Source of the DNA: Nicotiana tabacum
Taxonomy: Eukaryota > Streptophyta > Magnoliopsida > Solanales > Solanaceae
Assembly: GCF_000715075.1 (NCBI RefSeq)
Contig: NC_134087.1
Coordinates: forward strand, 159,513,436-159,577,435
Direction of reading: 5' to 3'
Length of the DNA stretch: 64,000 nucleotides
The notes under the pieces were generated by a model. That model did not search any database. It saw only the letters and a list, made by a program, of their open reading frames with translations, and was not told where the DNA came from. Positions within the stretch are counted from its first letter, which is position 1. Each line of letters begins with the position of its first letter. Made by a program: the position numbers and the translations under genes. Of the stretch, positions 55,401 to 64,000 are shown in pieces.

Positions 55401-56492
55401 CGCGTTCACGGTCCTCCTCTCGCGTTCGCGAAGAACAAAATTCGTAAATATTATTTTCCAAACTCTGCTCGGACAGACTCTAGTATAATGGTCATAACAT
55501 TTTGCACACAACACCAAATGACTATTATAATATGTTTCTGGAAACTAGATTCAAAGAGCAAAAACTTTCGCTTTTACATCATCTCAAACTTCATTGTAGA
55601 TTGAGAGATATGAGCCTCCGAAGTAGGACCTGCGCAACAGAATTCCTTCTTTTTCGCGAACGTGAGGCACTCTTCGCGAACGCGAAGAACAAAATCCCAG
55701 AAGCCAAATCCTTCTTCACGAACGCGAGGCTCTCTTGAGCGCGAAGAACAAAATCTCAGAAGCCAAATCCTTCTTCGCGGACGCGAGAGGACCCTCGCGA
55801 ACGCGAAGAACAACACCAGACACCAGCTTCAGCTATTGCAAAACAACCCGAAATGATCCAAAACCACCTCGAAACACACCCGAGGCCCCCGGGACCTCAA
55901 CCAAAACGCTAACCAATCCTAAAACATCATTCAAACTTTTTTCAATCTTCAGAACGCTCAAAACAACATCAAAACACAAATTTTACATCGGATTCAAGCC
56001 TAAGAATTCCAAAAACTCTCAAATTACGCTTTCGATAAAAAAGTCTATCAAACCTCGTCCGAATGACCTGAAATTTTGCACACAAGTCACATTCAACACT
56101 ACGAAGCTACTCCAACTTCCGGAATTTCATTCCGGCCCTCGAATCAAAATCTCGCTATCGAACCAGAAACTTCAAAAATTCAACTTTCGGCATTTCAAGC
56201 CTAAATTAGCTACGGACCTCCAAAACACAATCTGAACACGCTCCTAAACCCGAAATCACCCAACGGAGCTAACGGAACCATCGGAATTCCGTTCCGTGGT
56301 CGTCTTCACGCTGTTCCGACTACGGTCAAATTTCGAGAACTTAAGCTCTCATTTAGGGACCAAGTGTCCCAAAACTCTCCGAAACTCCAAATAATTCCTC
56401 TCGGCAACTCACAATAGCAAAAACAAACACGTGAATGCAGTTAATAGGGGATCGGGGCGTATATTCTTAAAACAATAGGTCGGGTCATTACA
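52424..56492 (-). repeat. 5' LTR of LARD-like element Y
   Basis: On the - strand it starts TGTAATGACCCGACC (56492) and ends TTTGGGTTGTGACA (52424), about 4.07 kb. It is longer than the other LTRs because of tandem expansions (53837-54320 and 54507-54665). Its 5' third (54889-56492) is nearly the same as 48369-49977. It carries the TTCGCGAACGCGAAG array (55395-55435 and 55640-55815). Confidence 0.82.
53837..54665. repeat. Tandem repeats inside the Y LTR
   Basis: Two families. (a) CACGGCATCACCCTTCGTGC units: three at 46-bp spacing (53837-53960) and four more irregular ones (54100-54320). Each can pair GCACG with CGTGC. The X and middle LTRs carry related units (39539-39780, 47640-47885). (b) TGAGCCAATGCTCTACAATG units, four at 38-43 bp spacing (54507-54665), present once in the X and middle LTRs. 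Confidence 0.75.
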
Positions 56493-58003
56493 GAAAAGTT
56501 AAGAAGTCTTTTAATTTAACAAGCTATGCTTATCTTTTCAAAGTATAAATTATGTATAGTAAATAATTGCATTTTTATTTTAGGTTTAGGATTCTGTATT
56601 ATAGGTTTGGCAGGCCTTCGCCCCTAGTGGGGGTGGTCTAATATAATTATTTGAAGTTAATCCCCATATTTCGTTGTACTTCGATTCAAACATTGCCGTG
56701 CTGTGGCACGATACGTGTCAATTTTGCAACCAGGGATGGCCTTGTGCTGATTTTACTCCATTTTTTCCGGTAATACACCAACTTTGTATTGTGACAAAAA
56801 AAGTATTTTTTTTTTTAATATCACATTCTCTAACCAATTTACCCCCAAAAAAATACAGAAACTGAAACAGTTAGTTTATTTATACTGTATCATTTTATTA
56901 ATTACTGGAGTATATAATGAGAGGCAACTTAAGCAGTCCTCCATGCCTTGGACCATTCTAAAATGCATTGGATCCATTGTGATGTGCTACTTATGGTAAG
57001 TTTTTCCACGGGTGTACAAACCGAACTGGAAACTGCACCGAACTGAAAAGTCAAACCAAAATGATTAAAAAATTCAAAGAACTTTTTTTTTGATTTGGTT
57101 TGTATTGAGTGAAAAAATCCGAACAAAAAATGACATATAAATATATAATTTTTATATATACTTTTAAAACTTTATATTAATTTTTTTTATAAATGTCTAA
57201 AAATATTTGGAATTTTCTAATGGGATATAATATTAAATAGAAAATAAAACTGCTCCATTTTTATTAACTTTATATAATGTATTGTATGATCACTTTCTTA
57301 TCAAGTGTTATTGAAATGTGTTATTCTCTTTGTTTTTGTCTTCATATGTCAAGATATATTATATTCTTATATTTTTTTCGAATTTGAATTGGTATTTCTA
57401 TATTGAAAACTAAATAGTACCTACATTATTTAGGTATCATATTGATTTTTTATGTTTAATTATTGAATTCGGTTAACTTTGAATGCGTACATCAATAAAT
57501 ATTTATTGTCAGACAAAAAAATAACTATCGCGTGTTACTAAGAAAATTCTCCCATAAGAATATTTTAATAGTTCATATGTTTGGCAATTTTTTTTTAGTA
57601 AATATATATTTACTTATAAAAGATTTAACAAAGTGAGATTGACATATTATTCAAGTTAGAAAAAAACCCAAAAATCCGACAAAATCGAACCAATCCAAAT
57701 TAATATAAATAATTTAATTGGTTTTAATAAAAATCGAACCAACCCGTTCCATGTACGTCTCTAAGTCTTTCTACTTGATTTTGTCACTGATTATTGATTT
57801 ACTGTCTGCTTGGACATTTGAAAAATTAATATTTAACTCCTGAGCCTATTTCACATGCCAGAAGTGACGGTCACAATCGGGGCGTCCGGAAGGGAATGCT
57901 TTGGACCACATTATATGTTCATAATTGGAGGTGGGAAATGGGGCGAGTCGGATTGGATTTGGGCTAAAAAACGGTTAAGAAAAAAGGAAAATTTGCAATC
58001 GTA
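56493..58003. other. AT-rich intergenic DNA with a diffuse repeat
   Basis: No gene is visible. The stretch 57005-57765 is bounded by CAAACCGAACTGG-type words on the left and AAATCGAACCAACCCG on the right, like a dispersed 'accgaacc' repeat seen in many plants from memory. Its class is unknown to me. The segment 56600-57000 has no recognisable feature. Confidence 0.35.
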
Positions 58004-58931
58004 CCCTATATATTTGTGTCACCTTTTAACCTGCATCATACTTTTAAAAGTTATTGATTTGGTAGCTAGCTGACAAAAAATTTGTAATATTATGAAAATT
58101 ATATCCCTGACAATAAATTAAATCGCGTGATCTGCAACCTCATTCATGAAAAAAGATCTCCTCCTCTCCTCTCAATAGTTTTATAGAAAAAATAAAGTTC
58201 TTTCACGTTGTAGCTAAAACTTCATGCTAATATAGCATGAAGTTGTTTCACATTGAAGCTAAAACTTCATGCTAATGTAGCATGAAGTTATTTCACATTG
58301 AACCTATTAGCATGAAGTTGTTTCACACTGAAGCTAAAACTTCATGCTAATGCATGTTGAAGTTATTTATCCTGAAGTCTAAAGTTTTGTCATGATTTTT
58401 ATCTGAAACTTCAGTCTAAACATTGCTGAAGTTTTTTTGTTCATTTGATAAAACTTCAGACTAAACATACTTAAGTTTTTGTTCTACAGTATGTAATTTT
58501 CTAATGAGTTTTTGCTAATGCAAACTGAAGTTATTTAGTTCATTTGCTAAAACTTCATACCAAAACATGCTAAAGTTTTATCATGCGGTGGACAGTTTTG
58601 TCACGAGTTTTATCAGAAACTTCAGTTTAAACAAGCTGAAGTTTTTTAGTTCATTTGCTAAAACTTCAGACTAAATATGCTTAAGTTTTTGTCTCGCAAT
58701 ATGTAATTTTTAATGAGTTTTTGCTAATGCATGCTGAAGTTATTTAATTCATTTGCTAATACTTCATACCAAAACATGTTGATGTTTTGTCCTGCAGTCT
58801 ACAGTTTTATCTATAGTCTTTAATTAAAGAAGGGCAAAATCGTCTATTAAAATTTTTTTAAATAAAAAAACGGGTACGGATACAAATGAAAAAAAACAGG
58901 CACAAGTTAAAAAGAGGCACCCTAAATAGGG
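58004..58931. mobile_element. TIR-bounded element enclosing a satellite
   Basis: The left edge CCCTATATATTTGTGTCACC.. (58004-58033) and the reverse complement of the right edge (58931-58897, CCCTATTTAGGGTGCCTC..) align over about 30 bases including TTTTAAC, giving imperfect terminal inverted repeats. No transposase lies between them. Most of the inside is the AACTTCAG satellite. A MITE-like origin is likely, superfamily not settled, and the ends are approximate. Confidence 0.45.
58200..58830. repeat. Palindrome-rich AACTTCA/TGAAGTT satellite
   Basis: The left part (58210-58380) repeats AACTTCATGCTAATATAGC followed by ATGAAGTT, a hairpin unit of about 52 bp. The right part repeats TTCATTTGCTAAAACTTCA units at spacings of 99, 111 and 98 bp (starts 58441, 58540, 58651, 58749), so two slightly different units alternate as an approximately 210-bp dimer. 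Confidence 0.75.
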
Positions 58932-58945
58932 CGCCCCATACAATT

Positions 58946-59873
58946 TCTACGAAAAAATGGTAAATTTCGACCCAGCCATATTTAATATAGATAAAAAACG
59001 GATTAAGCGACGGATAAAATAGATATCCATATTATCCATATGATCTATCTATGGCTTTATCTTCAATTTTAATTTGCTCTTGAAAACCCAACTCAAATAA
59101 TATTTAGTCTTAATTAGGGAAAATTGCAACGAAATGGGTCCAAATCCAGCATAGTTATAGTTAAAATTCAACAAGACGTTTTCTCTCAAGTAATTTGTCA
59201 CACTAAATCCACTTTAGATTATTTGGGTTGAATGATGAAAGATTAATATTCACATATAGTTAATGAATTACTTGTAAACCATTTGATTTTCAATGTAAAA
59301 CTTCGTATTATTAATTGAATATTTGCATAGTTTATGCAACATTTTTGTTTTAGGTATTAAACTCTGCATAAGTTGCATATTTTAATATTTAGAACCAAGC
59401 AATGTATTACTAGCATAGGTAATAAGTTAAGTCGGAATCAATGCACTGATATTTACATAGAAAAGAATGATAAATAGGAATTTATTTATTAGCAATATAT
59501 GAAAAAAAATCATGTATTATTATCCACTATCTCACATTATTGTACACCACAAATATGAATAAAATAAGTAGTTTTTCCTTTTCTTGGTAGGAAAATTATT
59601 TTTTTATAATTGGAGAAAAATGAGTTGATAAAAAAAATATTTTTTAAAAATATTTAACCAACCAAAGATGAAAAAATCAAAAACTATTTTTCAAAAAATC
59701 ATACCAAGAACACCCTAATGCAAAAATATTTTGGGGAAAAAGATAAACCAAATAAAAAAAGGAAAAAAATAAAAAAGAAAGAAAAAAGAAAAGGACGAAA
59801 AAGAACAAAAACTAGAGATAAGGTGGCATGATATATATATATAATAGGTACCATTATAAATTGATATTGGTGG

Positions 59874-59913
<40 letters not shown>

Positions 59914-60423
59914 GGTACCATTATAAATTGATATTGGTGGATAAAATTTTAGGGTCATATAGAAGTTATGCATTATTTTCAAAATAAAACCGTTGCTTAT
60001 CCAATAAATATTTTTTTACGTGGACAATATGGATGTATTTGGTTCATTTTTAAATAGGTAATTATCCAACACATATTTTAGTGGATAATATAGTCATAAT
60101 TCATAATTGTTGACGGACGAAAAAAATAATGAGAAAAATTGGTGGGCAAATTTTTTCTTTCCCTTAACCTTTTGTAAAAAGCGCATCCACGAGGGCTAGA
60201 GCTAGAAGATACTTTAGGATTTCGATCAGTAGATTTATCTTAAATGTTAAAGTCCAATTATTAACACTTGAAACAATTGTTATAGAATTTAGACCCATAA
60301 AATTTAAATTCTAGATCTTCATGCATCGGAAGAAGTTCAAAGATATCCACTTTTAGGGTGATTATTGAATTTACACCCGCATTGCATAAAAATTTATAAA
60401 ATTTATCCACCGAGATCAGAAGT
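58946..60423. other. AT-rich intergenic DNA with a TA microsatellite duplication
   Basis: No gene is seen. At 59830-59945 a segment of about 45 bp (ATAGGTACCATTATAAATTG and onward) occurs twice in tandem, each copy preceded by a TA run (short near 59832, long at about 59878-59910). Words such as GGATAATATGG/CCATATTATCC appear near 59030 and 60020-60100 in both orientations, hinting at another decayed MITE. Confidence 0.45.
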
Positions 60424-60735
60424 TCTTTTATTTCTTTAATGCAACTTCAGAACCAGATATAAAATTCTCTTATCTTGCCAATGCAACTTCAGAACATCGG
60501 ATCTTAAGTAGTTTTATCTCTTCAATGCAACTTCAGAATCGAATCAGAAGCTCTTCTATCTTTCCAATGCAACTTCAGAAAAATAAAATCTTAAGTAGTT
60601 CTATCTATTCAATGCACTTCAGAAATCAGATCCTAAGTTCTTTTATCTGTCCAATGTAACTTCAGAAAATTCGAATCTTATGTAATTCTATTTCTTCAAT
60701 GCAACTTCAGAAATCACATCCTAAATTCAAAAATA
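60424..60735. repeat. Seven-copy satellite with alternating 42/45-bp period
   Basis: The word AATGCAACTTCAGAA recurs with starts of GCAACTTCAG or its variant at 60441, 60483, 60527, 60569, 60614, 60656 and 60701, spacings 42, 44, 42, 45, 42, 45. Odd and even units also differ in sequence (…ATCAGATCCTAAGTTC versus …ATCTTAAGTAGTTCTA), so the array is built of dimers of about 87 bp. Confidence 0.8.
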
Positions 60736-60885
60736 TAAACTTATCGTTCAAATTTCAACAACCCAACATACGATTCAACCCCCAAATCTACTTCAAGCTC
60801 AAATTTAAAGCATAACTTTTAAATACCATAAAGAATAAACCACATTCAACAAATTGTCAAAACAATAACATATGTAACAAACTTA

Positions 60886-61210
60886 TAGCCCGTTTGGCCA
60901 AGCTGCAAAAATCAACTTATTTTGAGAAGTGTTTTTTTTTTCAAAAGTGCTTTTCTCAAAAGTACTTTTGGTGAGAAGCAGTTTGTGTTTGACTAATTAG
61001 TTTGAAAAGCACTTCTGAGCAGCAATTAGTATTTGGCCAAGCTTTAAAAAAACTGCTTCTAAGTGTATTTTCCTCAAAAGTGCTTCTCAAAAAAGTACTT
61101 TTGAAGAGAAACTACTTTTTCTGCTTCTCCTCAAAAACACTTTTTTCCATTCAAAAGCTTGGCCAAACACCTCAATTTTTGGCCAAAAATAAGTTTGGCC
61201 AAACAGGCTA
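60886..61210. mobile_element. MITE with TTA target duplication
   Basis: Terminal inverted repeats TAGCCCGTTTGGCCAAGCT (60886) and, at the right, the complement of TAGCCTGTTTGGCCAAACT (to 61210). TTA flanks both ends (60883-60885 and 61211-61213), as in PIF/Harbinger-type MITEs. The interior is rich in AAAAGTGCTTTT/AAGCACTT inverted words and carries no transposase. Length about 325 bp. The following 61219-61595 shows nothing recognisable. Confidence 0.7.
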
Positions 61211-61595
61211 TTAGTTTGCAAATAATAAGAAGAAAAAACCCTAAGCACAACATACAATGGTGTTTTGCAACTAAGAAGTAGAAAAAGATACCAAACGGCT
61301 CCTGTCTGACAAAAAATTAGGTATTAGTTAAATTTATTTAAAAAGTAGGTACAATTAAATGATAATTTCCAAATAAAGCATCTCGTGAGATTTTTACGCG
61401 TGTGTGCTCGTGTTATGGATAGCGATGCCAACATAGGTGATATTTGGTTGGTCAGTTCTTTACTATGTTTCAGCCTGAGATGATTAACCAATATCCAGAT
61501 GATTATGCGATCTTTCCGGTGCATATTGGATATAAAGGCTTTCATGCACAATATTTTCCTCTTTATTTTAGGGATTAATTTAAAATAATAATCAC

Positions 61596-62660
61596 TGTAA
61601 CGACCCGATAAGTTGTTTTGCGTACTGCCTTCCTATTTTGTGTTTTGAGACTTTCTATAGCTTTATTGGATGATTTATGTCTTGCGTGCGTGGTCCGTGT
61701 ATATTTTCGAAAATTTTAAAGGTGAATTTTTAAAGAAAATATGATTTTTAACTTTAAAAGTAGTTAGAGTTGTCCATGATCAACATTTATAGTAAACGAC
61801 CTCGGATCGGTGTTTTGACGATTTCAGTAGGTTCATATAATGATTTTGGACTTATACGCATATTTAGTTGGGGCCCCGGGTGACCTAAGGCCGTTCCGGC
61901 GCTTTATGTAAAAAGTTAGAGATTTGAATTTGGCCTTTGAAAAATCTCGAGTTTTGGTGATCGATTCTTGATTTTAGAAGTTATTTTGATTTGAGCTTGC
62001 GAGCGAGTTTTTATGATGTTAATATACTTTGGTGAATATTCGAATTGGAGACCAAGGGGATCGCGTGAGTTTTAGATAGGTTACATACTGACTTGGAATA
62101 GCTGTTGTGTTTGCTGGGCTGCAAATATTGCATTTGCGAGGTTCTGTTTGCAAATGTGAGCCTCACATTTGAGAAGCTGGGGAGGAACTAGGCATCTTAA
62201 ATTTCGCAAAATTTTGCTCTTGGTCGGGTATTGCAAATTCGAGAAAGGGGAAATAATTGCGATACTGGTGGGTTGAGAGAAGGCTTCACATTTGCTAAAC
62301 TTGGTGCGCTTTCGCGAGGGGATGAGCCTTCGCAAATATGAAGGGTAAGTCGCATTTTTCAACATCTAAGGGGCTCAGACACTGATCGCATTTGTGAAGA
62401 GTGGTTCACTTCACGGATATTGCAATTGTGAACAAGAGTTCATAATTGTGATATCTGCAGCTGGGTAAAAGGTTGGAATTTCGGGACTTAAGGTCATTTT
62501 TACACCATTTTTGAGACCTAGACTCCATAAAGGCGATTTTTGGAGAGCAATTTCTTCCCAACTTCATAGGTTACTAACTTTAACTTGTTTTCATTCAATT
62601 TTCATTACCTTTTTTAAATGAATTTCTACTATCAAATCTAAGATGTCATAGAGTAAACAT
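61596..62660 (+). repeat. Truncated LTR of element W
   Basis: About 1.07 kb with the TGTAACGACC start and a motif array of GCAAATGTGAG / TTGCGAGG / TTCGCAAATATG (62120-62455), a decayed form of the CpG arrays seen in the other LTRs. The 3' part, including the end and PBS, is missing. Confidence 0.7.
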
Positions 62661-62664
62661 TAGG

Positions 62665-63931
62665 GTTTTGTGTGGACATGCGGATCATATCAGGAGGTAT
62701 TGTCCTAGATTGCAGAGCAACATATCAAAGTAGGGTACTCATGCCATGATTTCGGCACCAGTTGCTCCACCACCCACTCAGCCATCTAGAGGCGGGGGTC
62801 CGGTAGCCAGAGGTGGAGGCCAACCCGTTATAGGGGGAGGCCAATCAGTGAGAGGTCATCCGAGAGGTGGAGAACAAATTGGTCGGGCTCAACCTTGTTG
62901 TTATACATTTTCGGGTAGGCGCGAGGTGGAGTCATCCAATGTAGTTATTACAGGTATTATCTCAGTCTGCCATAGAGATACTTTCGTATTGTTTGATCCG
63001 GGTTCTACATATTCTTATGTGTCTTTATATTTTTCTTCGCACTTGAGCATGTATCGTGATTCTCTAGATGTTCTTATTTCCGTTTCTACACCAGTTGGAG
63101 ATTTCATAGTAGTTGATCGGGTGTACTTGTCTTGTGTTATTACTATTAATGTTTTTGATACTATAGTTGATTTGTTGTTGCTGAATATGTGAGGGCATTC
63201 TTGCTATGGATTAGTTGTCCCCATATCATACTATCTTGGATGAAACTTTAGCCATGTCGAGGTTACCTAGATTAGACTGGAAAAGGACCCTTAGTCATTC
63301 CACTAGAAGGGTGGTTTCATATTTGAAGGCTTGAGGTATGGTTGAGAAGGGGTGTTTAGCATTGGCTTAAATTCGAGATTCTAGTGCAGAGGTTCCCACT
63401 ATAGAGTCAGTACCGGCTGTGAGGAAGTTTCCCGAGGTGTTTCTTGTAGATTTGTCGGGTATGCCACGCAACATGGATACTAACTTTTGCATAGATTTAG
63501 TTCTAGGCTTTCAACCGATTTCTATCCCACTGCAACGTATGGCTCCTGCTGAGTTAAAGGAATTAAAGGATCAGTTGTAAGAAATACTTGACAAAGGATT
63601 CATTAGACTGAGTGTTTCACCTTGGGGTGCGCTAGTGTTATTTGTTAAGAAAAATGATGGATCAATGAGGACGTGCATTTATTATCGGCAGTTGAACAAG
63701 GTTACTATCAAGAGTAAGTATCCGTTGCCTAGGATTGATAATTTATTTGACCAACTTCAGAGTGCTAAGGTATTTTCAAGATTGATTTGAGATCTGGATA
63801 ATATTAGGTGAAGATTAGGGTATCAAATGTCCCCAAGACATCTTTTGGGACTTGTTATAGTCATTACGAGTTCTTGGTGATGTCATCTCGCTTGACTAAT
63901 GCTCCAACAACCTTAATGGATTCGATGAACC
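62665..63931 (+). pseudogene. Gag end, protease and RT start of element W, heavily degenerate
   Basis: It begins in the zinc knuckle (CGHADHIRRYCPRLQ, the first Cys lost), then a Gly/Arg-rich tail (62770-62880). Protease follows with the intact active site FDPGSTYSYVSLYF (about 62992-63035). The frame ends at 63190. Past that point, frame-shifted pieces of RT are still readable: a PPDRD-type linker, LDKGFI- and KKDGS-like words, KIDLRSG and [20 protein letters not shown] (63777-63870), then LTNAP. A dozen or more stops and several indels are present. The RT YxDD box lies beyond the break at 63932. Confidence 0.75.
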
Positions 63932-64000
63932 GGTCACGACCCAAAATCCCTTCGAAAGAGTCGTGATGACACCTAGTCTCCATACTATGTAAGCCTAACA
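63932..64000 (-). repeat. Start of another LTR, cut by the window edge
   Basis: GGTCACGACCCAAAATCCC then GAGTCGTGATGACACCTAGT matches the terminal 70 bases of the Y LTR (52424 onward), so a - strand LTR begins here inside the RT of element W. The first base is G instead of T. Confidence 0.7.

Larger units (their letters stand above)
38815..56492 (-). mobile_element. Tandem LTR-internal-LTR-internal-LTR complex (elements X and Y)
   Basis: Read on the - strand: LTR (56492-52424), non-coding interior Y, LTR (49977-46920), coding Tekay-like interior X, LTR (41700-38815). Each interior has its own PBS and polypurine tract. The middle LTR serves both: its 5' half is like the 56492 LTR and its 3' half like the 38815 LTR. 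The outer flanks (GTCTT at 38810-38814, GAAAA at 56493-56497) do not match. Unequal recombination between two neighbouring related elements explains all of this. Confidence 0.8.
61596..63931 (+). mobile_element. Tekay-like element, internally deleted and truncated (element W)
   Basis: An LTR starting TGTAACGACCCGATAAG (61596) runs to about 62660 and passes straight into gag zinc-knuckle sequence, with no LTR end, PBS or capsid. One deletion joined mid-LTR to gag. Pol then continues until an LTR of another element begins at 63932. It is the most decayed gypsy copy in the window. Confidence 0.75.

Noticed and set aside
57855..58073. A 72-codon frame near the TIR element that might be a small host gene
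   Set aside because: No recognisable domain, no introns or promoter context, and it runs into the TIR of the neighbouring element.
59715..59921. A frame with an (IY)n repeat
   Set aside because: Pure translation of the TA microsatellite.

Overview
This 64-kb window is plant repeat DNA, almost certainly from a large eudicot genome and most likely Solanaceae (Nicotiana-like). It holds LTR retrotransposons whose LTRs start TGTAACGACCC or TGTAATGACCC and end in forms of GGGTCRTGACA, primed from initiator-Met tRNA, plus Athila-type elements primed from tRNA-Asp, and at the right an AT-rich stretch with MITEs and short satellites. The Solanaceae assignment rests on remembered repeat style, not a search. 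I see no intact host gene, no rRNA, tRNA or CRISPR, and every long reading frame belongs to a transposon. Nearly all are broken by stops or frameshifts.

Layout. (1) 1-7235: 3' part of a + strand Athila-type Ty3/gypsy element (integrase end, an extra post-pol ORF, 3' LTR), sitting inside the gag of (2) a + strand Tekay/Del-like chromovirus (7236-14011; gag, pol with chromodomain, 3' LTR). (3) 14012-18989: 5' half of a - strand non-coding LARD-like element, apparently cut by element 2. (4) 19489-37760: a + strand gag-only element (TR-GAG type). Its 5' LTR holds a - strand solo LTR (20040-35697), which in turn holds a complete - strand Athila-type element (22292-35310). Near-matching target-site duplications support both insertions. 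(5) 37762-38677: fragment of an intron-containing coiled-coil pseudogene. (6) 38815-56492, - strand: a tandem LTR-internal-LTR-internal-LTR complex, with a coding Tekay-like interior (41711-46919) and a non-coding interior (49978-52423). The shared middle LTR is a chimera of the two outer LTRs. (7) 56493-61595: AT-rich DNA with a TIR element containing a satellite, an alternating-period satellite and a TTA-flanked MITE. (8) 61596-63931: decayed Tekay-like fragment with its LTR fused to gag, hit at 63932 by another LTR running off the window.

How the parts work together. The Tekay-like coding elements and the non-coding LARD-like elements share the initiator-Met PBS and a recognisable leader next to it, which suggests cross-mobilisation. 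Both Athila-type elements carry, between pol and the extra ORF, a diverged copy of their own LTR's dyad (promoter-like) module, followed by a good 3' splice site just before the extra ORF's ATG. Every LTR family here carries its own array of short CpG-rich dyads in mid-LTR, in several cases directly upstream of a TATA box. These shared designs are the most interesting signals in the window.
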